This document shows, piece after piece, positions 34,901 through 48,790 of a stretch of DNA of 64,000 nucleotides (positions within the stretch are counted from its first letter, which is position 1; the number at the start of each line of letters is the position of its first letter). The DNA is from Branchiostoma floridae. Lineage: Eukaryota > Chordata > Leptocardii > Amphioxiformes > Branchiostomatidae. The stretch spans positions 11,303,273 through 11,367,272 of the forward strand of contig NC_049989.1 in assembly GCF_000003815.2 (NCBI RefSeq), written 5' to 3'. Made by a program: the position numbers and the translations under genes. The notes beneath the pieces were generated by a model. That model had not been told where the DNA came from and ran no database searches. It saw only the letters and a program-made list of their open reading frames with translations.

Positions 34901-37900
34901 TTGACAATGCTGAGATTGAAAACATGGTCTAATCAACTCTCATATTTCCACCGGGTGTTATAATAGCACAACATCGAAACAGGTGGAATTATATAATTGA
35001 TATAATTAAGGGTTAATGACCCTCTCCGAGGTGTATATGTTGTGATAACGCCTGATCCTTTGCTATAACCACCGAATGAAACCACCGAGTGAGCGAAGCG
35101 ACACATTTGCATCGACAAATGCAAATCGACAACATATGGTGTCGATTCAAATTCTGACCAATCAGAACGAGCCATACACACCGGGCTGGCCGGCATCATA
35201 ACCAACATGGAACGGGACCTTCTGATTGGTCCGCGGCGCCTGGCTACTATATGATAATTCGATTTTACTAACTGCCAGAGATGTAGACCTCCGTCTTGAG
35301 CCCGATGCCTCCCGCCCCCCATGTTACGGCAAAGATCCGGATATACTGTGCGGTGATGGCCGTGGGGAGCTGGATAGTGGCGACCGCGGTACCATCCTTA
35401 CTGCCGTCAATTACCTGTAAGATACAGGATCGTCAGACATCAAGGTTCAATCTACTCTAGATCTATCCTCCAAGACGCACCTACCCTGGATGCCAGACAG
35501 GATCGGGTAAGTAGCGAGTTTTGTTCGGGGACGCAAGGCAGTCAGCCCGCCAATCTCACATTAGCGCTCGGGGGAGTTTAAGCCCGAATGAGTTATCGCT
35601 ACGGAAAAGGGCAGGTGGACCTCATCGGGCTTAAACTCTCCGGGGCGCTAATATGAGATCATCGGGCCTGACTGTCTTGGGCCACCGAATAAACTGTCCT
35701 AGCTGCCCGATCCCGGCTGGCCCCCAGGGTAAGACGCACCAACCACACAACTATCTGGGAGCAGACGCCCAGATTCAATAGCGGCAAATGGTGGGAAGGA
35801 GCTGCACAGAGCTGACAGTGTAATCAGAGCTGCTAATGCACTTGAAAGGTAAGAGAGACATACTATTAGCTGGGACGGGTGGTACTGATGTCTACTAGGA
35901 CGGGGTAAGGACCAAACAGATATCTACATGTGCTCTATTGTATGGTTAGACACTGGGGTTCAACGCAGACAGACTATAGCTACCATCCGTTCTACTGGAT
36001 GTAATCATCAGAATACCTATTGTCGGAGAGCCAATATTGCAAAGATAAACGATATACATACCAGAACTTTGCCATCTTTCCCAGTGTAGTCCTTCCACTC
36101 TTCCCCGTCCACACTGTACTGCAGCTTGAATTTGGTGACATAGCGGTCTCCGGACCCCTGCAGGGCTAGGGCGGCAATCTGAGTGGACTGGCCGAGGTTG
36201 ATCTGAAAAATCGTGCACCGCGGTTTTCTTATTGTTTCAAAGGCTTTTCACTTATTCTAGCGGAATAATTTGCACTTCAAGGCTTGGCATATAGACATGT
36301 AGTGTTAGCTTAGGTATGATGAAGTCAACGGTTAGCTGGTCGTTGTTCATTGCAATGTAACACTGTTTCACGTAGTGTAACGTTTCATTGAGTTTGGTGT
36401 TTGCAAACAAAATGAATGCGCCCCATAGTTCACCAAGATTGTAACCAGCAAGCAACATCTCAAGTAGATTTCTATGACAATACGTTTTCTTCCAAGGTAT
36501 GAAATACTAATGTAACATGTAACCCTTGTTGTCTGTACATTGCCACACGTTGTCACTGTTACGCAATAAACCATCATCATTATCATTCTGCCAAGATTGC
36601 TTGAGGCTTTCAAAGATCTTTCTGTCGAGATGCTGATAACCGATTACAATTCAAACCTATACCTGTAGGTACTGGCTTGCATCATTTGTCTCAGGTGCCC
36701 AGAAGGACTTGCTGCCCAGGCGGGCCATGGTGGCGCCATGTTCCTTCATCTGTGAAGAGGCCGTCAGCACGATGGTAAGAGCCTTTGCTGGTATCGCCGC
36801 GAGAATGGCAGCGTATTCTGCAAAGAAGAAAAAGAGCAGCAATGATGCATCATGGAAATCAAAATTAGTACGTTTGTCGTAGTGGTAACAATATTAATGA
36901 TCTTTGTACATAATCAAATCTTTTATTCAGGACCCACGTTATCTGTCACCTTCATAAGAGCATGTTTGTTTCTGTTACAGACTACAACGCTAGACGTCTC
37001 TGCCAACATATGAGATGCTAAATCTCAGTATTTAAACATGTACATAGGTAGGTAGTTCAAGCGGTGTTTACAATACGTATGGTATACACAAAGATACGTA
37101 GTTCATCATGTGGTGTTTAAAAAGCGGGTTCCAAACGTAAAATGTACTATATATAATAGTCTCGGAGGTTTTGGTATAGTTAGACTTACGCTTGGTGGTT
37201 GTTGTTGTCTGCGTTATCTGTGTCATCATCTTTTGCACGTTAAAGCTGAAGCTGGAAGCAGCAGCTGAAACATAAAAAAACATGCATGTTTGTTTCCGTA
37301 TACGTACGTAAAAGAGCTATTTTGGTATGTCTACAACACGAGTATGTGTAAAAAGATAAGTCACAAAATCTTTCAATAGAAGTTTAAAGTTGTATGTTTA
37401 TACCACAGGAAGAAGTACAACATGCAACATGCACATGAAAGTATAGTATGGAAAAGGATTTTGGAAGGATCTCCTAATATCTAGAAAACTGGTGTCATAT
37501 TAATGTCGTTTAATGCATGCATATGATATAGATCAACACAGATACTAGTATCTAGTGGAAAGGATATACATGTATATATAGAGGCATGTCTTATGATTAT
37601 TTTGGGCCAATTTTGTACAAGGATCTTCACAAAAAGGGAAACTAGTGCCATGAAAATAGTGTTTTATGTCGATCGGGTAAGTAAGAAAAGTGGGAAGTAA
37701 AGGGAAATAATTGTATAAAATATTTGCACTGCGCACCAGCTGTGATATAGACCTCCGTCTTCAGACCGATGCCACCAGGCCCCCAGGTCAGCGGAACGAT
37801 CCGGATGTACCGGGCAGTGATGGGGGTAGTGAGCTGCACTGTGGTCACCGCGGTGCCATCTTTGCTCCCCGTTAGAATCTGAAAGACGAGGAACATTTTT

Positions 37901-40900
37901 TAATCATCTTAGGAGAATATCTTAAGCTTTAAGACCTTTAAAAAGTAGTCACTGATTGATGAAGATTCTTTTAACTTTCAGCTTCTCTGAATTTTGAATG
38001 TTATCTTCTGACCTATCACAAGAAGATCGGAAGATGACAATCCAATACTTTCACAGTAGATGTATTGCTTGAGAATAGATATTCAGAAGCAATCAGTGAA
38101 GTCAAACAAGCAATCAAATGAACATAAAGTGAGAACAACTTTGTCCTTACCTCCTTGTATTCAGTCCATGTTTCACCATCCACGCTGTACATAAGCTTGA
38201 AAGTCTTGACGAAACTGTCCCCGGACCCTTGGAGAGCAATGGCGGCAAGTGTGGTGGTCTGCATCAGGTTGATCTGTGGGAAAACGTCACAATGTTCTTT
38301 TCAATATAGAAATGAGCAACACAGTCACGGTTGGGACCTCAATTTTTGGCGTGGTTGTTTGTTTACTCATAACTGGAATACCCTCCTTTGGCGTAACATA
38401 CAAGAAGCTACAAGCATCTTGTGGCGTCGGCCGTGGCGTAAACTGGTAGAGCGTTTGGCTCGGAATTTATAGGTCCTGATGAGTTCGATCCCCGCCGTGC
38501 CCTTGACGTTGTGTCCTTTACACGACCTTCCTCACTTCACCCAGGTGTAAAAATGAGCACCTGACTTCGGTCGGGGAGGTAAAAGACTACCTTTACCTTC
38601 TGTCTGTACCGTGTATGTGGCACTGTTAATATATATAAGTAACAAAAACTTGAGTGCAGTGCCACATTGTCCTCGTCTGTCGAAAAGCAAATAGAAAAAA
38701 AGTAGCTACAAGCACCGTAAGATCTAAATGCTAGACCTGATGCACTGGCTAACACTGGCGAGATGGACCCTTAGTTTTCATACTATAATTGTGGTGGGTT
38801 CTTCAACATTTCCGAGATGTGGCTCTCCTCAAACACAGGACCTTCATCTTAACGTCCCACCCTAGAATACGTCCATAACCGAAGCTAGGTACTAATTTGC
38901 ACCTGAGGAGAGTTTTCGGACAAACGAGGACAATGTGGCACTGCACTCAAGATTTATAACTTATATTAACAGTGCCACATGCATGGTACAGACAGAAGGT
39001 AAAGGTAGTCTCTTACCTCCCCGACCGAAGTCAGATCCTAATTTCAAATTTGCCAAGCTGGTGGAACAAATCTGGTATCACCACAGTTAGAGTTTACTTC
39101 AGACTAGCTTGGCCGTACCTGCATGTACTGGTTGACGTCGTTGGTTGCCGGAGCCCAGAACGATTTGCTTCCCAGACGCCCCATGATCACGGAATGGGCC
39201 TCATCTAGCTGCGACGAACCCTTGAAAATCAGCTTCAGGACTTGCACGGGCAGCGCACCCAAAACGGATACCAGCTCTGAAACAAACGAATGAACGTTTA
39301 GTTACTTAAGTTGACCTTTGATTTCATTTTGATCAGTTGTTTTAATGTTGTGTTATTTTATGTTGGGGTCTCCCCGGCCACACAGGATGCATTGAAAACG
39401 CCAGTAGGTGATGTGTATTTGCCTGGTTAAACAAATAAACTGAACTGAAAACGCATGTGGGAATGCAATAGAGACTTGGCATAGGTGTACCGATATAGTG
39501 TTGGGATACAATTCAATTTCAATACTTACTTGTGGTCTTGGTCGTGGTCTTGCTTGATAGTGCTACGAGGAATACAAATAAAACAAAAAAATATTACATA
39601 GTATAGTTTTGAGAGTTTTAGAATGTCGATTTAAGAGCAAACAAAAAATATGTCATCATAAATACATAGATAAATTTTCCATTAATTCTATTTGGGAAAC
39701 AAATGTTTAACTCATTTCCTTTAACAGGAAGTCATATCAATAAGCACGTCTAATGACTTACTTAGCAAGAAGGAGGCACAATCGATGGTGCTGAATACGT
39801 CTGCATACTTTTCCTTGAATGCTGGGTCTTTGCACACAACGGCTAAAGAAACATAACAGACGTCACAATCAATGACGTTGTGATCATAACAACGGGACAT
39901 TGCTGAAAGCTACAGGTTAAACGTACAGCTCATAGCTGAAGGGGTGATACTGCATCTACATGTGCATCAATCATTGGTAACTGTTGCTTTTACAGAAGGA
40001 GAATATGGATAGACATCATCAGGGTTGACTTTGCTGCCCTTTCCCCGCAAATTCTAATACACAAAGCCAAGTAATGTGAAACTACATCAACTACGCTGCA
40101 GCTGACACATATCTATTAGAAGACTAAATCAATCCTGTTTACAGGGTATGCAAAACAAACAAACAAACAAACAAACAAACAAAAGAAGAGGCCAACAAGA
40201 AGAGAGGGTATGGAGTTGCAGGACTGACTCAGAGAAAACAAATTGATAATAAACATACGTTGACAGGTCTTCATGACGTTTTGGAAAGTCGCTGCGTCCA
40301 GCTGTGCCTTGACCTTGTCGTACCACGTCTGCCAATCAGCACAGTCCAGCTTGAGTTCTGTGGATTGGGAATGTAAATATGTTGGTTATGTAAGTTTCAC
40401 TTTTTTTTCATACGGATAAAAGTTTGATACAAAGCCGACTTTTCGGTTGTCGTCTGTTATTTGCCTCAGAGCAACACTGTCACCGCAATCTTCACATTGC
40501 AGCAGCGACACCTAGCTGCAGTGTGAAGTACTGTTTAGTATTGCCCTGAGCTGAGGAAGGTGAGAAACGGTCACCTACGAGTCTGATAGTTAATAACCCA
40601 CTGGTTGTGCAAAATGTACTCTTCCCGGATGCATAATTTTCGTAAACTGAAATCTACCATGTAACGTCTGTATTAGTGCAGGATTTGGGCCTAAAGTGTA
40701 GAGCAATTCTACGTACAAATTGAAGAGTATTCCAGACGTAGATGTTACATACCTTGTGACTCTGTCTTGGAGATAGCTGTGAAAATATATATTCAGAACA
40801 AACTTAATTATCTGTCGTCTGTAATACTTTAAAGGCATATAAATAACAACTCTGTTTACAAAAAAGAACCATGAAGGGAAATCACGTCGTCCGGAGACAA

Positions 40901-43900
40901 ATTGTTTAAATAGTGTCAACGCCATTCAGAAAACAAATATTTTTGAAAGAATTTTAGAAGGCTTACTGAGTAGATATGATGCACAGTCGATGGTTTTGAA
41001 CATGTCTGCATAGGTCTCTTTGAAGGCTGCATCTTTGCAAACAACCGCTGGAACAAAGAAAAGTTACAATTGGTTTACACATTACGTTAAGCCTTGAGTA
41101 ATTCGCTCAATGGTGACTGTCTAGGAACTTCTATTCAAAGCATAAAATGAAATGTATTGCTGAGGGAGTTCATCACAGATAAATATATATATATGATGGT
41201 GAATTGAAGTATAATGCATTGAACGTATCCTAATGCAGCACTAAGCTTGTGCCAAAACAGGTTGTGTCACAACGTGGACAAACGTATGAAATTTAGGACC
41301 AGAGTGAACTGAAAGATAGCCAAGCAGGGAAGGGTTTGAGTCTACGCCAGAAGTCTGGATGGCAATTGGCCAACATCCTTAAGGTAGACTATGTTACGTG
41401 CTATGATATAAAAGATAAAAGAGCTTCGTGTAAATCATAGGTGATTCTTCTGTGATGCAAAAAGTGACTTGGACCCAGACCAATGACACACAACATTACG
41501 GACCAACTCACGTTTACATTGACCCATGATCTTCGGGAACACCTCATCACCGACCTTGGCCTTGATATCGCTGTACCAGGTTTTCCATTGGCTACAGTCG
41601 ATCTGTAGTTCTGTCAGCAGAAAAGAAACATTTTTCAATATTTCAAATAAATAGCTACATATATTTATGCTAGAAATATATACTAAAACTGACATAAAAC
41701 GCACGTTTCAACTCGCAAACTTCCATCCCTTTAGATCAGCAGTCTTGTATTGTCCTTTTTCGTTATTCGTCATTCGGTTTGTAACTGCATGGTGGTGATA
41801 AGAATATAGAATAGTTCATGTAAACTTCCGAATAGACCCTGAAAGGTGTTCAAATATTAATAGAGACACTCACGTTCAGTTTTAGTTGACGTTTGTGTCG
41901 AGCTTGAAACCTCTGCAAAACAATATGTATGTATAAATCTCTCACCATCCGTAACATAACCTGATTTCTGGAATTGTCTCTCTTTTGCATTTGTGCTTCA
42001 TTTTTTTCCACGAAACAGTTATTCTTAATCAGACTCAATGTCCTAAGAAATAACAACTCGACAAAATAAATGACAGTAATAAAACCATAGATTCACTTTG
42101 CCACTACCCTTACTCTTCCAGCCACTGGACTAACAGGAAGACAGTTGCTACACTCACGTTGGGACACCTGCTGAGTCTCCTCGGACTGCACCTGTGTCTG
42201 CTCGGATTGCACCTGCTGCTGAGTCTCAGTCTGCTCGGATTGCACCTGCTGAGTCTGCTCGGATTGCACCTGCTGAGTCTGCTCGGATTGCACCTGCTGA
42301 GTCTCAGTCTGCTCGGATTGCACCTGCTGAGTCTGCTCGGATTGCACCTGCTGAGTCTGCTCGGATTGCACCTGCTGAGTCTGCTCGGATTGCACCTGCT
42401 GAGTCTGCTCGGATTGCACCTGCTGAGTCTGCTCGGATTGCACCTGCTGAGTCTGCTCGGATTGCACCTGCTGCTGAGTCTCGGTCTGCTCGGATTGCAC
42501 CTGCTGCTGAGTCTGAGTCTGCTCGGATTGCACCTGCTGCTGAGTCTGCTCGGATTGCACCTGCTGCTGAGTCTCAGTCTGCTCGGATTGCACCTGTTGA
42601 GTCTGCTCGGACTGGGTCTGACTAGAGCTGTCAACAGCTGTGCAAAACGTAACATGCATAGCAATGGTTTATTGCTCCCATATCTTCAATACAACATTTT
42701 ACAGCCATTATAGCACTCAAGCTGTAACGTCACACAATGCTCTATACTCATTGGCAAAGAACAACTGAAGTCATCTTCAGAGAATAACATAACAATCACA
42801 AACGAAAAATACAGACACACGCGGCTCTACAATCCTGCCTTCTTTCAAACTTCAATCGCAAGAGTGATACTTCTGTCTAATGAAACAGCTGAACTTGAGG
42901 ATCAACTTTAGGTGTTATACTCACGTTTAGGCTGCTCCAACGGAGCGGCAACAGCTATTGAAACAATTGAAACGTGTATATCAGTGAATAGTGGCTCTCG
43001 AACAAACAATGCAATATATGAAAGCAGTAATTGCAGTAGTATGATGATCCTAGCTGCAAAATATGACAATGCCATCTATTCCCAATACAAAACTAAGCAC
43101 ATGACAAGGCTTTTACGACAAAGAGCTACAGATAACACGCATATCGAAAGTTAAGTGCATGTTCACTTTTTTTATTACTGGTACTACGACAAGTACAACT
43201 TTAACCACTCTAAAACTTAGGACAGCTCTGTCCCACCCAAGCGTTTTATCTGACATACCTAACAGGAAAACACTAGTACTACTTTTAGAACTATCAAATG
43301 ATGTATGTAACAGTGGCAATGGCTCCATGGACTCTAGTGTATGGAGATCAAGTTGCAGGTATACTAGTACTTACGTTCAGCAGGCTGCTTTTCAGCGACA
43401 GGTGGAAACACCACGGAGCTAGTGACCGCTATAAGGAAATAAACAAGCAATACTTGCCACTAATACAGTATCTGAAGCAATCACAGTAACATTATGGTCT
43501 AAACTGCGAATACTTTTGTCAATAATAATGTTTTAGAGGAGCCAATGGCCCATAAAAGTATTGTCTCTGTTCCAATTCGAATAAAGTCAAAGTCATAGAA
43601 CCATATGATTTCAGATTCCAACCAAATGTTGAACATAACATTTTGATGACCATGTATCTTCTTATTTTGTTCATTATCCTTCATAAGTTATAATATATCT
43701 GCTAAACCGTTTCTGATTTTAAGCCGGTACAAACTGATGATATCCTTACATTGTTGGAGTTATAAAGATCATAAAGATTACAAAGACCTGATCTATACAT
43801 TTTTTGTTGTTGTAATTCAGCAAAATGTCAAAACGAAAAGTTTTCCAGATAAACTTACTCCTTTCACACAGGTCTCCCGTGATACCCTTCGGACAGGTAC

Positions 43901-46900
43901 ATTTAAAGCCGTTGACCAGATCCTCACAAGTGCCTTCGTTCTGACATGGTTTGTCCGCACAGTCGTCCACATCTGGTGAGTAGGTGAACATAATAGCGAT
44001 AATTACATACAAGTACTTGCCCGTCTTTCCTCTGTCATCGATATATTAGCGAAATTGTATGAGACACCTCGAACACCTAGCTTGAGTATCATCCTGGTTA
44101 GTTTACCGGGCTCCCATAGACTATTCTATGTAAGCATAGATGATCATTTCTCTCTCTGTTTCTCCACACACATAAATATATATAGAGAGAGACAGTGATA
44201 TAGATAGATAGGTAGATACCATTATCAGGTAGATAGAGAGAGAGAGATAAATAGATATAGATACATAGATAGTCAGACATAGATAGAGACCAGTGAATTG
44301 TGTGTTATATACATATAAAGAGGGTGTATATATTTACGTATATATATAGAGAGAGACAGACAGACAGAGAGAGTGAGTGAGAAAGGGAGATGTACCTAAA
44401 TAGTGATACTAATATTATTAGATAGATAGATAGATAGATAGATTGATTGATTGATTGATTGATTGATTTATATAATTTGAATACAATAATATGGTTTTTA
44501 AGTTCCTCAGTAGATTTTCATCGTAATATAGCAATAGAGCCGGCATAAATCATGGATAACACAAATCTTCTCCATTGACAAGGAAAATTTCTACTTACTG
44601 AGTTCACACAGGTTCCCAGACCATCCCTCCAGGCACACACATTTGAAGCCGTTCACTTGGTCCTCACAAGTAGCACCGTTTTGGCAGGGGTCCTTCTCGC
44701 AGTCATTCACGTCTGTACGGTTAACAAGACAGTGTTCGTCCTTTAGTTTGGAATACTTAGATTCTCGCGAGAACTGGGTCACTCCGTGATCAAGATGGAC
44801 TGATAGCCATCGCAAATTTGGTACGTGTGTTAACCTTTAAAAAGTAGTCACTGATTGATGAAATTTCTATTAACGCTGTACATACGTGACTGATGAATCT
44901 CTTCAACGTTAGAAAGACTCATATTGCATATGATGAAAGTACAAATTATTGAACAAGGAATCTCTTATCAAAGCATAACAAGGCGACCTCGTCATGTTCG
45001 ACAATTCTCAGAATAAATTGTATTTTTAAGTATACTAAGTTCAACTGTTCGTAGCGATATCAGGCATATCAAATGGGACTCTACAGTAGTTTATACTGTA
45101 CATTAATGATAAGTACCAGACTAGTGCCAGTATCCATTTTGATTATTGTCCTCCCATTACCGCACATTTACGAAAAAAAATGTTCCAAAAATAACTAATG
45201 TTTTACATACTTTGGGTTGCTTGCGTATGGCATTTCGACAATCACATGTCACCTTAGCTCTCCCATTAAATTGGCGAAGCAAATTGCATAGGGGTTAGCA
45301 AGAATGGTAGTAACTGTAAGGATAATTACTTGTTTCGCAGAGCTTTCCGGCGAAACCCTTGGGACAGACGCACTCGAAACCGTCCACCAGGTCCGTGCAG
45401 GCAGCGCCATTGTGACACGGCTGTCCGGCACAGTCATCGATATCTGAGTCAGATAGAAAGAAATATCTGTTCCTTAGTAAACGGTTGCAACTTGGAAAAG
45501 AACAATTACCAGTAAGGGAGGAATCGCGTCAGACATTTGAGTCGGAGTAATCATAGGCCACATATTGTACTTGATAGATGTCATATAGATAAATTCGGAC
45601 AGTTTGCACGAGGAGTGAAGGTGGCTGTGTGCCCACTGGCCCACCCTCAACAGAGACGGGGGGCGACACAGACTTTCTAGCACTTTTGACCCCCTCCTGC
45701 AGAAGTGGTGTGTTCCTGACGTCAATGCTTGAGATAGAAGGGTCATTCATTCTGTGAACTATGTCAACGGAGTTCGTCCGAAAATATAAAGGAGTAAGTC
45801 CCTATAGTGTTGATTCCAGTGTTGGAAGTAAAGTGTTCGCATTTTGCTAAAACAGACAATGATGAGTCTTTTGTCGTTTGAAACAACATTTGCAGATAGT
45901 CTATTGTAACAACTCCACTTTGTTGCGTCAGCTGTGTTGATGATCATAATATACAACAACTCTGTACTTACTGAGTTCACAGAGGTTTCCCGAGTATCCC
46001 TTAGCACAGACACACTCGAAGCCGTTCACTTTGTCCTGACACTCTCCACCATTTTGGCAGGGATTGTCCTTGCAGTCGTTGATATCTGTGCAGAGAGACA
46101 AGTTAATTTTCTTAAGTGTATAAGGATTCTAAGTTTCCAGTAAAGTGGGCCAACACATGAGTACAAGAACTTGAACGCGGATACTGCCCATTCTATATAG
46201 TTTTGCTTGCTTTTTAGTCGATGTTAATGTCTGCTTAGCAATACAGATCGCGGGTTGATATGCAATGACTTATTAAAGTCTTTGGGTACGTATTGTGGTA
46301 TGGCATTGTTACCTTTGCCAGAATGGCTAAGGTTATGTTTTCGGTTTGGTGGTGTGGTTCTCCCCGTTTGTGAGCAGCATAACTCGAGAGGACTTCGATG
46401 GATGCAGCTGATATTTGGTGGGTGGGTAGGGGTGTGGAAGACGAAGGTCGAGTTCGATAATGGGCCTCCTAGCGGCTTGCTAAGGTACTGCAGCAGGACC
46501 TGCATGCTTGATATGTCGCGTTCCGGACATGCTGCGGTCGTGATTTTTGAGCGTTAGGGAGCCCTTAAAGCAGGGAGTGATTGCTGCGAGTTTGGGCCCC
46601 CTAGCGGCTTTCATGGAAGTGCAGGCACCGGTTTAATTGCAAACTTTTGTCTGCGGACAGCATAACTCGAGAAGACTTCGACGGATGCAGCTGGTATTTG
46701 GTGGGTGGGTAGGGGTCTGGGAAACGAAGGGGGAGTTCGATAATGGGCCCCCTAGCGGCTTCCCTTGGTACTGCAGCGCAACTTCCGGGTGTGTTTTTCC
46801 ATCTTCTGAACATGGTATGGCCACGAGTTTTGGGTGTTAGATAGCTCTTATGCTCAGGAGTTAGTAACATAAGTTTGGGCCCCCTAGTTGCCCTTATTCT

Positions 46901-47167
46901 TGGTCTACAGATTATTAAATCTTATGTGTACATAGCATGTATACACCCCATCATGTATAATGTACTGTCCCTATAAACAATTTTCTTGTAATCCTATCGT
47001 CTGGTTTATAGTGGTGTTGACCTCTTTTGCAGCAACTATGACCTTTGGGGTCACTTCTTGTCAATCTTACACTAGGCTTGGGCATGACGTATCCATTACA
47101 CCCAAATATAGCCACAGTGCCAGAATGGCTATGGTTATGTTTTGTGCTTGTGAGTCTGTGTGTGTGT

Positions 47168-47209
<42 letters not shown>

Positions 47210-48724
47210 ATAACTCAAGAAGCCTCGGATGGATCCAGATAATATTTGGTAGGTGGGTAGGGGTTGGGAAAACGAAGGTCAAGTTCGATAATGGGCTCCC
47301 TAGCGGCTTGCTAAGGTACTGCAGCAGAACTCAATTTTTTATATCTCATGTTCTGGACATGTTGTGGTCGCGATGTTTAAATGGTAAATAGCCCTTGGGG
47401 CAGAGAGTAAGTGCTGTAAGTTTTGACCCCCTAACGGCTTGTTTGGAACTGCAGCCGCCGATTTCCTTTCAAACTTTGGAGGAGAATAACTCGGGAACGT
47501 GTAGAAGGATCGTCATGATTTTTGGTATGTAGATAGCCCAAGTAACAATGTACATAATGGAATACTAATTATTCAAATCAACAGCTAATTTGCATAATTA
47601 ATGAGGAAAGTTTATAAATCCACTGCATTTCATGATAGGACTTTCAAACTTGTCACATATTTAGATGAGAAAGAGAAAAATATCAACGCATATTAATTAT
47701 GCAATTGACCTCATTTGCATAATTCATGAGAAAATATGAATGTGTTGACGGATCGTCATGATTTTTGGTATGTAGATAGCCAAAGGGAAGACTTACATGA
47801 TGGAATTCTAATTATGCAAATCGACAGCTAATTTGCATAATTAATGAGGAAAGTTTGTAAATCTACTGCATTCCATTATAGGACTTTCAAACTTGTCACA
47901 TTTGTAGCTGAGAAAAAGAAATGTCAATACATATTAATTATGCAAATGTTGATCTCATTTGCATAATTAATGGAAAATATGAACGTGTTGACGGATCGTC
48001 ATGATTTTTGGTATGTAGATAGCCTAAGTAAAAACTTACATAATGAGATACCAATTAATAGCTAATTTGCATAATTGATGAGGAAAGTCGATAGATCCAC
48101 TGCATGTAGTTGAGAAAGATGGCAGAGAGTAAGTGGTGTATGTTTGGGTCCCCTATAATGTCTTTTTTTGAACTGCAGATGCCGGTTTTGTTTCAGACTT
48201 TGAAAGAGAATAAGTCAAGAATGAAAGGATCATCATGATTTTTGGTATGCTGATAGCTTAAGTGATGCTTGATACAATTTGATATTAATAGTGTAAATAG
48301 GGATCTAATTTGTATAATCAATGGCAAAATTTTATGAACCAACTCCAGGCATATAAAATAAAATGTAATGAGTGACAAATTTATGTCTACAGACATCATT
48401 CTACATAACAAACCTGGTTTATTTGGCAAAGGTATGTGTTCGTGGAACTCTAGTTTTAGTTTTGGAGGAGGAACCATCAATTTGATACCTACTTGTTTCA
48501 CAGTTATTGCCGCCATATCCAAGCTTGCAGGTGCAACGGTACCCATCCACCAAGTCTTCGCACGTGCCTTCGTTTTGACATGGGCTTTCTGCGCAGTCAT
48601 CTACATCTGTAGGCAAAAAAGGAAACGAATATATCAGAGTTGACAGATGTTACCGTACCCATACTGCTTTGTGACTCTTCCAAATCCCACAGACAAACGT
48701 AGCATGTATAGCAATGCCACACAT

Positions 48725-48790
<66 letters not shown>

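Noticed and set aside
38424-38500. A functional tRNA gene
   Set aside because: A- and B-box-like motifs exist, but arms do not pair properly and a SINE body follows.
42159-42713. Long plus-strand open frames (Leu-rich and Ala/Arg-rich) over the Q-repeat
   Set aside because: A 24-nt repeat leaves most frames open on both strands; only the minus frame has matching splice sites and phase.
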